The notes under the pieces were generated by a model. The model was not told where the DNA came from. It did not search any database and worked only from the letters and a program-made list of their open reading frames with translations. DNA of 64,000 nt from Streptomyces sp. CG1 (GTDB lineage Bacteria; Actinomycetota; Actinomycetes; Streptomycetales; Streptomycetaceae): assembly GCF_041080625.1 (NCBI RefSeq), contig NZ_CP163518.1, forward strand, positions 5,828,001 through 5,892,000, given 5' to 3'. Position numbers and translations under genes: made by a program. Shown in pieces: positions 1 through 8,391 of the stretch (positions are counted from its first letter, which is position 1; each line of letters starts with the position of its first letter).

Positions 1-1
1 G

Positions 2-562
2 CTGGCCCTCGGTGTGCTCGGCGTGCTGGTCACGGCGGGCGAGTACTCCACCGGCATGATCCGCTCGACCCTGGCCGCCGTGCCGCGCCGGCTGCCCGTG
101 CTGTGGTCCAAGGCGGCGGTGTACGGGCTGGTCGCGCTGGTGGTCGCCACCGTCGGCGCGTTCGTCGCCTTCCTCGTCGGCAGCCAGATCGTGTCCGGCA
201 CGCCCGCCGCCCTGGGCCTCGGCCACGCCGGCGTCGTACGCAGCCTGCTGGGTGCCGGGCTCTACCTGGGCCTGGTCGGGGTGATCGGCACCGCCCTGGG
301 CGCGTGGCTGCGGTCCGTGGCCGGCGGTATCTCGGTCCTGGTCGCCGCCCTCATGCTGGTACCCGGGCTGATCTCCCTGCTGCCCACCTCGTGGCAGAGC
401 GACATCGACCCCTATCTGCCGAGCCACGCGGGCGAGTCGATCTTCGCCCTGACCCATGACTCCACCACTCTGTCGCCCGGTGCCGGCCTCCTGGTCTTCC
501 TCGGCTGGACGGCGCTGGCGCTGGCGGGGGCGGCGTACCGGCTGCTGCGCAGCGACGTCTGA
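2..562 (+). CDS. ABC-2 type transporter permease, C-terminal part (5' end outside window)
   Basis: The reading frame is open from the first complete codon of the window, so the true start lies upstream. The visible 186 residues contain repeated hydrophobic segments separated by short loops, with the 'GEYSTGMIRSTLAAVPRR' type loop that is common in ABC-2 drug and lipid exporter permeases. It would form the membrane half of an ATP-driven exporter whose ATPase gene is probably upstream and not visible. It ends 35 bp before a histidine kinase gene on the same strand, so the transporter and the two-component system may be one operon. The substrate cannot be told from this fragment. Confidence 0.8.
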   Translation: MALGVLGVLVTAGEYSTGMIRSTLAAVPRRLPVLWSKAAVYGLVALVVATVGAFVAFLVGSQIVSGTPAALGLGHAGVVRSLLGAGLYLGLVGVIGTALGAWLRSVAGGISVLVAALMLVPGLISLLPTSWQSDIDPYLPSHAGESIFALTHDSTTLSPGAGLLVFLGWTALALAGAAYRLLRSDV

Positions 563-597
563 GCAGCGACGTCCGCGCACCGGCACCGCATCATGGT

Positions 598-1899
598 GTG
601 GTGACTTCCGTGACCACCGAAGATCTCGGCGGGATGGCACCGCTGGTCGCCCGGCTCGGCCGGGCCGGCCAGCGGCTCCGGCATGCCGACCGGGACCGTC
701 CGTGGGTGCTGGACACCGCGGTGGTGGTCCTGGTCTTCCTGATGTTCTGCCTGCCGGATCTGCTCCATGGGATCGGGGTCGACGGGGACGGCGACGGCCA
801 CCGCCGCTTCCGCCTGGCGTTCACCCAGCTGCCCCCGGCCGGCATGCTGGCCCTCCAGGCCGGACTGGTGCTGCCGCTGCTGTGGCGGCGGAGGGCGCCC
901 GCCCTGGCCTTCGGCGCCGTCTCGGCCGTGTTCGTCCTCCAGTGGTCACTCGGCGCCGTACTCCGCGCGGACGTCGCCCTCTTCGTCGCCCTGTACAGCC
1001 TGACCCTGCACGGGCGGCTACGGCAGCTGCCGTGGGCCTGTGCGGTCATGGCGGGTGCGCTGGGCCTGGTCGCGGCGCGGGTGTCGGCGGCCGTGTCGGT
1101 CTGGGACGCGCTCTTCTTCCTCCTCAGCACGGCGACTGCGGCCCTCGCGCTCGGCCTGGTGATCCGCATCCGGCGGGCTCAGCTGGCCGGACTGCGGGAC
1201 CGTGCGGCCCGGCTGGAGATCGAACGCGACCAGCGCGGCAGACTCGCCGTCGCGGCCGAACGGACGCGGGTGGCCCGCGAGATGCACGACATCGTCGGCC
1301 ACAACCTGTCCGTCATCATCACCCTCGCCGACGCGGGCGCCTACGCCACCGCCGTCGCCCCGGAACGGGGCAAGGAGGCCCTGCACCTCATCGGCGACAC
1401 CGGCCGGCAGGCGCTGGGCGAACTGCGCCGGGTGCTCGGCGTGCTGCGCGAGGCGGACGGCCCGCGGGGCGAGGCCGAGCTGAGCCCGCAGCCCGGTCTC
1501 GCGGACATCGACGCGCTGTGCGAAGGCGTGCGCGCTGCCGGCCTGGAGGTCGTCTACCGCACCGCCGGTGACGTCGAGGCCCTCGACAGCGGGGTGCAGC
1601 TCACGGTCTACCGCATCGTGCAGGAGGCCCTGACGAACACCCTGAAGCACGCCGGCGCGGGCGCCCGTGCACACTTGGCGATCGTCGTGGCGGACACGCG
1701 GCTGACCATCACCGTCCAGGACTCCGGCCCGCCCGACCCGGCCGGCCGTCCCGGCACGGCGAACGAGGAAGGACACGGCCTGGTGGGCATGCGCGAACGA
1801 GCGGCACTCTACGGCGGACACGTCAGCGCGGGTCCCGCCGGCACGGGGTGGACGGTGCGGGCCGCTCTCGACCTCGCGCCCCGGGGAGGTTCCCGGTGA
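598..1899 (+). CDS. Sensor histidine kinase, NarL-partner (HisKA_3) type
   Basis: Membrane sensor kinase of 433 residues. Residues about 45-190 form several hydrophobic segments. They are followed by the dimerisation and phosphoacceptor motif 'REMHDIVGHNLSVII' with the phosphorylatable His, then a HATPase domain with an N-box near 'VQEALTNTLKHAG' and glycine-rich 'GHGLVGMRERAALYGG'. This is the HisKA_3 arrangement that pairs with NarL-type regulators. The GTG start at 598 was chosen; other starts lie within a few codons. The stop overlaps the GTG of the response regulator gene (GTGA), so the two are co-translated. The signal is unknown; the adjacent ABC permease is a plausible target. Confidence 0.93.
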   Translation: MVTSVTTEDLGGMAPLVARLGRAGQRLRHADRDRPWVLDTAVVVLVFLMFCLPDLLHGIGVDGDGDGHRRFRLAFTQLPPAGMLALQAGLVLPLLWRRRAPALAFGAVSAVFVLQWSLGAVLRADVALFVALYSLTLHGRLRQLPWACAVMAGALGLVAARVSAAVSVWDALFFLLSTATAALALGLVIRIRRAQLAGLRDRAARLEIERDQRGRLAVAAERTRVAREMHDIVGHNLSVIITLADAGAYATAVAPERGKEALHLIGDTGRQALGELRRVLGVLREADGPRGEAELSPQPGLADIDALCEGVRAAGLEVVYRTAGDVEALDSGVQLTVYRIVQEALTNTLKHAGAGARAHLAIVVADTRLTITVQDSGPPDPAGRPGTANEEGHGLVGMRERAALYGGHVSAGPAGTGWTVRAALDLAPRGGSR

Positions 1900-2564
1900 C
1901 CACCGTGCTCGTCGTGGACGACCAACCGCTCCAGCGGTACGGCTTCCGCATGCTCCTCGACTCCGTGCCCGAGACGGAGGTGGTCGGTGAGGCCGCGCAT
2001 GGAGCCGAAGCCGTGCGCAAGGCCGCCGAACTGCGTCCCGACGTCGTCCTCATGGACGTACGCATGCCGGGCATGGACGGCATCGAGGCCACCCGCCGTA
2101 TCGTCGCCGCCGGCGACCGCTCCCGCGTCCTGGTGCTGACCACCTTCGACCTCGACGAGTACGTCCACGCGGCCCTGCGCGCCGGGGCCAGCGGCTTCCT
2201 CCTCAAGGACGCCAGGCCCGAGGAACTGCTCGCGGGCATCCGCGCCGTGGCGGTCGGGGACGCGGTCATCGCCCCCGCGCTCACCCGCCGACTCCTGCAC
2301 GAGTTCGCCCGCCTCGTACCCCCCGGCGCCGACGCCAACGCCGAGGATCCGCGCCTGAGTTCCCTCACCGACCGCGAGCGCGAGATCCTGGTCGCCATCG
2401 GCAAGGGCTGGACCAACGGCGAGATCGCCGCCCGTTTCGTCCTGTCGGAGTCCACGGTGAAGACGCATGTCGGCCGCGTCCTCGCCAAGATCGGCGCCCG
2501 CGACCGCATCCAGGCGGTGATCTTCGCCTACGACCGCGGCCTGGCCCGGCCCCAGGCGGGCTGA
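1896..2564 (+). CDS. Response regulator, NarL/LuxR family
   Basis: 222-residue DNA-binding response regulator paired with the kinase just upstream. The N-terminal receiver domain shows the acidic pocket 'VVDDQ', the phosphoacceptor Asp in 'VVLMDVRMPG', and the conserved Thr and Lys in 'LVLTTF' and 'FLLKDA'. The C-terminal LuxR helix-turn-helix is 'LTDREREILVAIGKGWTNGE' followed by 'SESTVKTHVGRVL'. The GTG at 1896 overlaps the kinase stop and gives a normal-length protein; a longer in-frame start at 1848 would run deep inside the kinase gene. The 3' end overlaps the convergent deacetylase gene by 37 bp. Confidence 0.94.
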   Translation: MTTVLVVDDQPLQRYGFRMLLDSVPETEVVGEAAHGAEAVRKAAELRPDVVLMDVRMPGMDGIEATRRIVAAGDRSRVLVLTTFDLDEYVHAALRAGASGFLLKDARPEELLAGIRAVAVGDAVIAPALTRRLLHEFARLVPPGADANAEDPRLSSLTDREREILVAIGKGWTNGEIAARFVLSESTVKTHVGRVLAKIGARDRIQAVIFAYDRGLARPQAG

Positions 2565-3316
2565 GCCGGCGCGTCATGGCCTACGGCTCCGCCGGGCCAC
2601 CCGTGGTCCCACAGCGGGCCGACCTCGTAGCCCCGCTGCTCGCAGGTGTCGAGAATGCCGGGAAGGGCGCCCAGGGCCGAGCGCCAGGCGCCGGGGGCGG
2701 AGGTGCAGTCCGAGTCGTGGAGCAGGACGGTGCCACCGCCGTCCAGGTCGGAGGTCACCGTGCGGTGGACCGACTCCGGTGTGGCCCGGGCCCTCCAGTC
2801 CTCGCCCCAGCAGGTCCACAGCACCGGGGTGAGTCCCAGGCGCCGGGCCGCCAGGTGGGCGGCGGTGGACATGACGCCGTACGGAGGGCGGAAGAGCGTG
2901 GGCCGGCCGCCGGTGATCGCGGCGACCGTGTCGCGGGCGCGGGCGAGGTCGTCGTGGGTGGCGCGTGGGCCGCGCAGCAGCAGGGGGCGGTGCAGCCAGC
3001 CGTGGATGCCGATCTCGTGGCCCGCGGCGGCGATCTCGCGCACCAGGCCGGGGGAGCGGTGGGCCTCGCTGCCGAGCAGGAAGAAGGTGGCGCGCACGCC
3101 ACGCCGGTCGAGCAGGCGCAGGAAGAAAGGGGTGGACAGGGGGTCGGGTCCGTCGTCGAAGGTGAGCGCGACGTGGTCCGGCCGGCCCCGGCCGGAGAGG
3201 CGGGGCATGACGCGGTTGCGCAGCGGGCCGAAGGTGGAGACGACGGGAGCGGAGTGGAGGGCCGCGAGTGCGGTGGCGGCCAGGGCGGTCGCCCGCAGCG
3301 GGCGGGGCGTCGTCAC
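2528..3316 (-). CDS. Polysaccharide deacetylase (NodB/CE4 family), exported or membrane-anchored
   Basis: 262-residue enzyme expected to remove acetyl groups from N-acetylated sugars at the cell surface. CE4 motifs are visible in order: 'TFDDGPD' (catalytic Asp plus a metal-binding Asp), 'HGWLH' (metal His pair), 'RPPYG', and near the C-terminus 'LLHDSD'. The N-terminus (about residues 8-25) is hydrophobic and could be a signal peptide or anchor. The GTG start at 3316 overlaps the stop of the upstream glycosyltransferase gene, so the two are translationally coupled. Together they suggest synthesis and trimming of one cell-envelope glycolipid or glycan; the substrate is an inference. Confidence 0.9.
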   Translation of the reverse strand: MTTPRPLRATALAATALAALHSAPVVSTFGPLRNRVMPRLSGRGRPDHVALTFDDGPDPLSTPFFLRLLDRRGVRATFFLLGSEAHRSPGLVREIAAAGHEIGIHGWLHRPLLLRGPRATHDDLARARDTVAAITGGRPTLFRPPYGVMSTAAHLAARRLGLTPVLWTCWGEDWRARATPESVHRTVTSDLDGGGTVLLHDSDCTSAPGAWRSALGALPGILDTCEQRGYEVGPLWDHGWPGGAVGHDAPAQPAWGRARPRS

Positions 3317-4701
3317 GAGTGGTGCCCTTCCGGAGCGCGGTCGAGGCCGGGTGCGAGGCGGTCCGGGTCGAGGCTGTGGCCGAGGGCGTGCAGCAGGGCG
3401 GGCGCGTCGTACGCCGTCGCGACCCCGGTGCCCACGGCGCAGGCCCACACCGCGCAGGCCACCGCACCGGTGGCCGCGAGCCGCCGTGAGCGGCCGCGCC
3501 GGCGCGCGCCGGGCTGCGCGGGCAGGGGCGGCGGTCCCGAGCGATGGACGCGGGCTATCTCGGCCGCCGGGCCGCCGTCCGGGTACTGCGCGAACAGGGC
3601 GAGCCCCGCTGCCCGCTGGCGCAGCCCCAGCGGGCCGTCGACCAGGTCGCCCAGCACGCCCTTGAGGTCGGCCGGGTCGCGGATCCAGGCGGCGACGCCC
3701 GCCTCGTCCAGAGCGGCGGCGTTGGTCAGGCCGTGACCCGGTATGCAGCGGTAACTGGCCACGGGCAGGCCCGCGGCGAACGCCTCCAGGGAGGTCAGTC
3801 CCCCCGCGTTCTGCACGAGGACGTCGGCCGCGTGCATCAGGCCGGGCATGTCGTCGACCCAGCCGTAGGCGTGCTCGATCCCGTCCGCGCACAGCTGCCG
3901 GGCCAGGGCCTCGTTGCGGCCGCAGACGACGACCGGGAGGGCGCCTCCGCAGTCGCGCAGCTCGCGCGCCACCTGCCGGACCGGCCCGACCCCCCAGGAC
4001 CCGGCGACGAGCAGGGCGAGCGGGGCGTCGTACGGCAGCCCGAACCTGGCCCGGGCGCGGTCGCGTTCCCGCGTGCCGCACGGGTGGAAGCGGGGGTCGG
4101 TGACCGGCCCGCACACCCGGACGTCCCGGGCTCCGGCCGCCTGTGCCTGGGCGGCGGGCACGGCGTGGGCCGCGAGGTGGACGTCCACGCCGTCGGCCAC
4201 CCACAGCGGATGCACGGAGAAGTCGGTCAGGTAGGTGAGGACCGGGGCGGTCAGGCGTCCGGCGAGGCGCAGGTTGCCCAGCACCCGACTGGCTCCGGGG
4301 TAGGTGGAGACGACCGCGCCGGTGCCGGGGTGCAGGGCGCGCAGTACGCGGTCCTCGGCGGCGCGGAGCAGGGCGCGTGCCGTGGGGCCGCTGCCACCGG
4401 CGCGCTCGGTGCCGGCGTAGATCCGCTGGTAGGCCCAGGGAGCCCGGACGAGCATGCGGTGGTAGCCGTCCCGGACGGCCCGGCCGAGTCCGGCGGGCAG
4501 CAGGTCCAGCAGGTCGTACCGGTCGACGACCAGTCCGTCCGCCGTAAGGCGGCGCTCCAGCTCGGCGGCGGCTCCGTCGTGGCCGGCGCCGACACTGGCC
4601 GAGACGATCGCGACCCGGTCCGAGGACATCGCCACCGGGCGGGGCGCCGGCAGAACGGCCGCGGTCGTGGGTCGCGGAAGCGCAAGTCCGGGATTGGCCA
4701 T
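3313..4701 (-). CDS. Glycosyltransferase of the MGDG synthase / MurG-like (GT28) family
   Basis: 462 residues. The N-terminal acceptor domain begins 'AIVSASVGAGHDGAA', the glycine-rich loop typical of MGDG synthase-like transferases. The C-terminal nucleotide-sugar domain has 'LLVAGSWGVGPV' and 'QNAGGLTSLEAFAAGLPV', as in GT28 C-terminal domains. It probably transfers a sugar to a lipid or polyprenyl acceptor on the inner membrane face. The ATG at 4701 was chosen over one 24 codons upstream because GAGG lies about 8 bases before it. The gene is divergent from blaI, with palindromes in the shared promoter region, so BlaI-type repression is likely. Confidence 0.87.
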   Translation of the reverse strand: MANPGLALPRPTTAAVLPAPRPVAMSSDRVAIVSASVGAGHDGAAAELERRLTADGLVVDRYDLLDLLPAGLGRAVRDGYHRMLVRAPWAYQRIYAGTERAGGSGPTARALLRAAEDRVLRALHPGTGAVVSTYPGASRVLGNLRLAGRLTAPVLTYLTDFSVHPLWVADGVDVHLAAHAVPAAQAQAAGARDVRVCGPVTDPRFHPCGTRERDRARARFGLPYDAPLALLVAGSWGVGPVRQVARELRDCGGALPVVVCGRNEALARQLCADGIEHAYGWVDDMPGLMHAADVLVQNAGGLTSLEAFAAGLPVASYRCIPGHGLTNAAALDEAGVAAWIRDPADLKGVLGDLVDGPLGLRQRAAGLALFAQYPDGGPAAEIARVHRSGPPPLPAQPGARRRGRSRRLAATGAVACAVWACAVGTGVATAYDAPALLHALGHSLDPDRLAPGLDRAPEGHHS

Positions 4702-4772
4702 GGGTTTTCCTCTGCGCAGATGGGAGGACACGTGGGAGGAGAGGCGGGAGGAGACAGGGAAGGGCACGCGCA

Positions 4773-4787
4773 ACTACATGTTGTAGT
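4773..4787. promoter_or_regulatory. BlaI/MecI-type operator palindrome 1
   Basis: Perfect 6-bp arms ACTACA and TGTAGT separated by TGT, in the divergent promoter between the glycosyltransferase and the BlaI-family gene. It resembles the TACTACA/TGTAGTA operators known for BlaI-family repressors. Binding is inferred. Confidence 0.65.
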
Positions 4788-4818
4788 AGTTCGCCCTTCA
4801 AAGCCCGGAGCTTACCTC

Positions 4819-4831
4819 CTACAACTAGTAG
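4819..4831. promoter_or_regulatory. BlaI/MecI-type operator palindrome 2
   Basis: Arms CTAC and GTAG around AACTA, 31 bp from the first palindrome and about 50 bp upstream of the blaI-like start. It shares the TTGTAG half-site with palindrome 1 when read on the minus strand. Placement fits simultaneous control of both divergent units. Confidence 0.5.
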
Positions 4832-4880
4832 AAGCTCGACCGGTAGCCTGTGCGAACGCAAGGCGACGGAAAGAGGAACG

Positions 4881-5306
4881 GTGCGACACCCCAGGGACGA
4901 CGAAGCCGGCGGCGCATCCGGCAGGCGGGCCCGCGGCGAACTCGAGAACAACGTGCTCGCCGCCCTCTGGTCCGCCGACGGACCCCTGACCGCGCGACAG
5001 GTCCTGGAGCGCCTGCCGGGTGATCTGGCCTACACCACCGTGCTGACGATCCTGTCCCGGCTGTACGACAAGGGGATGCTCGTCCGGCACCGCGAGGGCC
5101 GCGGATACGCCTACGAGCCGGCCCGCGACGAGGCGTCCCACACCGCACAGCGCATGAGGTCGCTCCTGGAGGGCGGCTCCGACCGCGAGGCGGTGCTGAC
5201 CCGCTTCGTCTCCGAGCTGTCCCGGCGGGACGAGCAACTGCTGCACCAGCTGCTGTCCGGGTACGAGGGTCGCGACGGCGCCGGGAAGCTGGACGACAAG
5301 GGGTGA
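4881..5306 (+). CDS. BlaI/MecI/CopY-family transcriptional repressor
   Basis: 141-residue winged-helix repressor. The helix-turn-helix region contains 'LTARQVLERLPGDLAYTTVL' followed by 'LSRLYDKGMLVRHREGRGYAY', which is the signature layout of the BlaI/MecI family. The C-terminal part is the helical dimerisation region. The GTG start at 4881 is preceded by GAAAGAGGAA. The M56 protease gene begins 4 bp after the stop, giving the classic BlaI-BlaR1-like pair, in which a membrane metalloprotease inactivates the repressor. It is divergent from a glycosyltransferase-deacetylase operon rather than a beta-lactamase, suggesting control of envelope modification. Confidence 0.93.
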   Translation: MRHPRDDEAGGASGRRARGELENNVLAALWSADGPLTARQVLERLPGDLAYTTVLTILSRLYDKGMLVRHREGRGYAYEPARDEASHTAQRMRSLLEGGSDREAVLTRFVSELSRRDEQLLHQLLSGYEGRDGAGKLDDKG

Positions 5307-5310
5307 GCCG

Positions 5311-6345
5311 GTGCTGATCAGTGTCTACGTTCCGCTCGCCGTCACGGCCGTACTGACCGTGTGCGCGCCGCGGCTGGCCCGTCTGCTCGCCCCGCGCCCC
5401 GCGGCCTGGGCCCTGGCGTGCACCGCGCTGGTGACGACGGTCGGCTGGGCGGGCTCGCTGGCTCTCCTGGCGTTCACCGGGATCGCCCAGATCCCCGCGG
5501 TGGCGGCGGAGGGCCGCTGGTCGGTGCCGGCGCTGCGGGCCGAGGATCCGGTCCTGCTCATCGTCGCGGTCGTCAGCGCCCTCGTCCTGCTGGCGGGCAC
5601 CGTCTCCCTGCTCCTCGCCGCCGTACGACAGGCCCGCCACCTCCTGTGGGCCCGGCGTGAGTGCGCTCGCCTGTCCGGCGACAGCGAGCTGGCCGTCCTC
5701 GATGAGGACACTCCGCACGCCTTCGCCCTGCCCGGTGCGCCCGGACGCATCGTGGTGTCACGCGGCATGCTGCGCTGCCTCGACAACGAGGAACGCGAGG
5801 CCCTGCTGGCGCACGAACGAGCCCATCTGCGCGGCCGGCACCACGTGTTCCAGAGCCTGTGGCGCCTGGCCGCGGCCCTCAACCCGCTGCTGCGGCCCCT
5901 GGCCGACGCCGGCGGCTTCGCCTTGGAGCGCTGGGCCGACGAGGAGGCCGCGGCGCGGGTCGGGAGCCGGCGGGTCGTCGCCCGCGCCGTCGGACGGGCC
6001 GCCCTCGCGTCCTTGCCCCGCACGGCGAGCACCCCGCCCCTGGCCGTCACCGGCGGCGCCGTACCCCAGCGGGTCCGAGCCCTCCTGGCCCCGCCGCCAC
6101 CTCGTCGCACCCTCCCCATCGCCGGCGGAGCCCTGCTGCTGGCCTTGTGCTGCGCCGGCCTGGCCAACGCCACCTCGGACAGCGACAAGATGCTCGACGA
6201 CGCCCAACGCGCCCGATGCGCCGCGTCGTTCACGCAGACAAGCGCCTCGCGGCCCGAAGACCTCCGCGCCAGGCCGCCGCACGGCTGCTGCGAACACCGC
6301 ATGCGGGGCGGCGCCGACGAGTGGAGGGCCCGCGAGGGTGGTTAG
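5311..6345 (+). CDS. M56-family membrane metalloprotease (BlaR1/MecR1-like, no sensor domain)
   Basis: 344 residues. Hydrophobic segments occur at about 1-20, 28-55 and 75-105, and again near 270. The zinc protease motif HExxH is visible as 'LLAHERAHLRGRHH'. A downstream 'ERWADEEAA' supplies the likely third zinc ligand. Unlike BlaR1 there is no penicillin-binding sensor domain, so any signal must be sensed by the membrane part or by a partner. The gene directly follows the BlaI-type repressor gene, so cleavage or inactivation of that repressor is the expected role. The C-terminal 50 residues are unremarkable and end with a short Cys pair. Confidence 0.9.
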   Translation: MLISVYVPLAVTAVLTVCAPRLARLLAPRPAAWALACTALVTTVGWAGSLALLAFTGIAQIPAVAAEGRWSVPALRAEDPVLLIVAVVSALVLLAGTVSLLLAAVRQARHLLWARRECARLSGDSELAVLDEDTPHAFALPGAPGRIVVSRGMLRCLDNEEREALLAHERAHLRGRHHVFQSLWRLAAALNPLLRPLADAGGFALERWADEEAAARVGSRRVVARAVGRAALASLPRTASTPPLAVTGGAVPQRVRALLAPPPPRRTLPIAGGALLLALCCAGLANATSDSDKMLDDAQRARCAASFTQTSASRPEDLRARPPHGCCEHRMRGGADEWRAREGG

Positions 6346-6390
6346 GGCTTCGTGGGTGAACTGAACCGGATCAGCACCGGCAGCCTCGGT

Positions 6391-7044
6391 TCAGGGGGAT
6401 CCGGCCTCGATGTGGGCCAGTTGGGCGGCGAGGATCTCGTCGAACGCGGCGCGGCGGTCTGCCCCGAGGGGGCGGACGTCGCGGGCGAAGTGGGCCAGGG
6501 CGGGGAAGCGTTCGGGGTCGGCGCCCAGTACCGCGACACGGAAGAGCTCCATGCCCTGTTCGTACTCTTCGGGGGTGAGGGTGCTGACCCCGGCCTCGGA
6601 GGCGATCAGCGCGGCGAGGAGGATCACGATCCGGTGATAGCGCACCGGGATCTCCTCGTCGGGCAGGCGCGATGCTCGCAGGGCCTGCAGCACCTCTTCC
6701 ATGACGAGCCGGGAACCGCTGCCGCTTGACGCGTAGCGTCCCCAGATCGCGGCGAGCTGGGGTTGCCGGCCGAATGCCTCTCGCAGGCGCAGGGCCAGGG
6801 CGGTGATGCGCTGTTTCCAGTCGCCCTCGGGGCGATAGCCGTCCATGGCCTCCATGAGGATCCGGTCGGCGACCGCGCGCAGCAGTTCGGTCTTGTTGCG
6901 GAAGTGCCGGTAGAGGCTGGAGGAGTCGGTTCCGAGCGCTGCGGCGAGCTTGCGCACGCTGAACGACTCGACGTCGGTCGTGCGCAGCAACTCCGCCGCC
7001 GTGTCCAGGATCTCCTCGGTCGACCAGCGCCTTCGGCCTGCCAT
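6391..7044 (-). CDS. TetR-family transcriptional regulator
   Basis: 217 residues. The N-terminal helix-turn-helix is visible as 'FSVRKLAAALGTDSSSLYRH' (about residues 24-45), followed by 'FRNKTELLRAVADRIL'; the rest is the alpha-helical ligand domain. The ATG at 7044 was chosen because the domain starts right after it; the open frame continues upstream to 7962 but lies antisense to the hydrolase gene. It is divergent from the alpha/beta hydrolase gene with a 99-bp gap that contains an inverted repeat, so it probably represses that gene and itself. Confidence 0.92.
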   Translation of the reverse strand: MAGRRRWSTEEILDTAAELLRTTDVESFSVRKLAAALGTDSSSLYRHFRNKTELLRAVADRILMEAMDGYRPEGDWKQRITALALRLREAFGRQPQLAAIWGRYASSGSGSRLVMEEVLQALRASRLPDEEIPVRYHRIVILLAALIASEAGVSTLTPEEYEQGMELFRVAVLGADPERFPALAHFARDVRPLGADRRAAFDEILAAQLAHIEAGSP

Positions 7045-7076
7045 CTCGCCCCTCTCGTCCGACCTCAGTCTAACCT

Positions 7077-7094
7077 GTGCACTTGCTGTTGCAC
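7077..7094. promoter_or_regulatory. Possible TetR operator (inverted repeat)
   Basis: GTGCA and TGCAC arms separated by 8 bases in the short divergent promoter between the tetR gene and the hydrolase gene. Size and position suit a TetR operator. The arms are short, so this is tentative. Confidence 0.4.
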
Positions 7095-7143
7095 GCACTG
7101 CGCGCATACCAGGACGGGTGCGTGGGGGAAGGGAGAAGCGGAC

Positions 7144-8052
7144 ATGACCGAAGCCACTGCTGCGAAACGGCCACCCGGGCCGGACTGGCCGGCGATGACG
7201 GCCGGGGAAACGATCACCGGAGTTCCGGATCCCGGCACCGCAATCGACTGGCAGGAGGTGGCACTCCCCGGCCGCGACCTCCCGGTCCGGGTGTACCGCC
7301 CGGCAGCCGGACACGAGGGCCCGGCAGCCGACCGGGCTGGCCTGCCACTCGTCCTCCACGTACACGGAGGCAGTTTCGTGGGTACGGCGGTGCAGTGCGA
7401 CTGAGCCAACAGCCACCGCGCTGCCCGGCTGCCCGCGGTCGTCGTCTCGGTCGAACACCGCCTCCTCGACCAGGAAACCCCGCTGTCGGCAGCCGCCGAC
7501 GACGGCTGGGACGTACTCCAGCACGTGGTGCGGCACGCCGTGCACTGGGGCATCGACCTGGCGCGCACGGCCGTCTTCGGAGAGAGCTGCGGCGCGTTGA
7601 TCAGCGCCCTGGCGGCGATCCGGGCCAGGGAGACCGGCCCGCAGCGCAAGGCGCAGGTGTTGGTCAACCCCGCTGTCGATGTGACCGAGACGATGTTCGA
7701 CTACGCCTCGATCACCGAGTACGGGCACAGTCCGACCCGCGCCATGCCCCAACTGCGCCTGTTCCAACGGCTCTCCGTCCCGCCGGGAACCGACGCCCGC
7801 GCGCTCTCGCCGCTGTACGCGGACAGCCTGAACGGGCTGGCCCCGGCGCTCGTGGTGGTGCCGACCCAGGATGCGGTGGCCGATCACGGCCGCCGCTATG
7901 CGGAACGCCTGCGCACGGCCGGGACATCCGTGCGGCTCACCGAATACCCGGGAGCGAGGCACGCGTTCCTCAGCATGCCGGGCGTGGAACAGCAGGCCGA
8001 GGCCGCCCGCGCGGAGATCCTCGAGTTCCTCCGGGGCTCTCTCGCCGCATGA
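7144..8052 (+). pseudogene. Alpha/beta hydrolase (HSL-like), interrupted by an in-frame TGA
   Basis: The start ATG at 7144 follows a GGGGGAAGGGAG leader. One reading frame runs to 8052 but is broken by TGA at 7402-7404. Homology to the hormone-sensitive-lipase-like fold continues without a frame change on both sides. Before the stop is the oxyanion-hole sequence 'LHVHGGSFVG'; after it come the nucleophile elbow 'GESCG', an Asp in 'TQDAVADHG' and the catalytic His in 'GARHAF'. The stop sits where family members usually carry Trp, so a TGG to TGA change is the simplest cause. Downstream translation could restart at a GTG near 7525, but that product lacks the oxyanion hole. Confidence 0.85.
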
Positions 8053-8146
8053 GGCGAAGGAAAGGCGAGTACAGACTCAACACCTCAACACCCCAGACGC
8101 GGACCACCACGGTTCACGACCACCGCACGCCATGGAGGCAGACACA

Positions 8147-8219
8147 GTGAAGCGCATCGGCATCATCGGAGTGGGTGAGATAGGCCGGGCCATCGTGACG
8201 GGCCTGCGTCACGGGGGCG
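8147..8219 (+). pseudogene. 5' stub of a proC-like NAD(P)-binding dehydrogenase gene
   Basis: GTG at 8147 after a GGAGG box opens a frame with the dinucleotide-binding motif 'IGIIGVGEIGRAIVTGL', as in pyrroline-5-carboxylate reductase and related dehydrogenases. After about 24 codons the homology stops and the sequence becomes the 3' end of an integrase gene. The frame closes at 8233. The gene was clearly cut by the event that created the neighbouring island, and the rest of it is not in this window. Confidence 0.7.
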
Positions 8220-8328
8220 GCTCCGGCCCGTGATCACGAAGGGCGCCGAAGCGATGGGCGGCATCTTTGCCGAAGATCAGGCAGAGGCGGAGGCGGGAGA
8301 CCGTGAAGAGAGCGACGCGGTGGCCTGA
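8220..8328 (+). pseudogene. 3' remnant of a tyrosine integrase gene
   Basis: About 109 bp closely match the last codons of the integrase fragment ending at 10882: both encode the 'RPVIT.GAEAM..IFAEDQ' tail, an acidic run and 'DAVA' before TGA. The frame differs from that of the preceding proC-like stub. The similarity runs some 20 bp past the stop and then diverges. This is direct evidence of a second, older or duplicated integrase gene that lost everything but its tail. Confidence 0.8.
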
Positions 8329-8356
8329 TCAATTTTGTTCGGCCCCCGGACGTGAA

Positions 8357-8391
8357 AGAGTCCCCCCACTAGTAACTAGCAGGTGGACTCT
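8357..8391. terminator. Hairpin after the integrase remnant
   Basis: Arms AGAGTCC and GGACTCT around a loop containing ACTAGTAACTAG. It occupies the same position after the integrase tail as the stronger hairpin after the 10882 integrase end. Confidence 0.5.
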
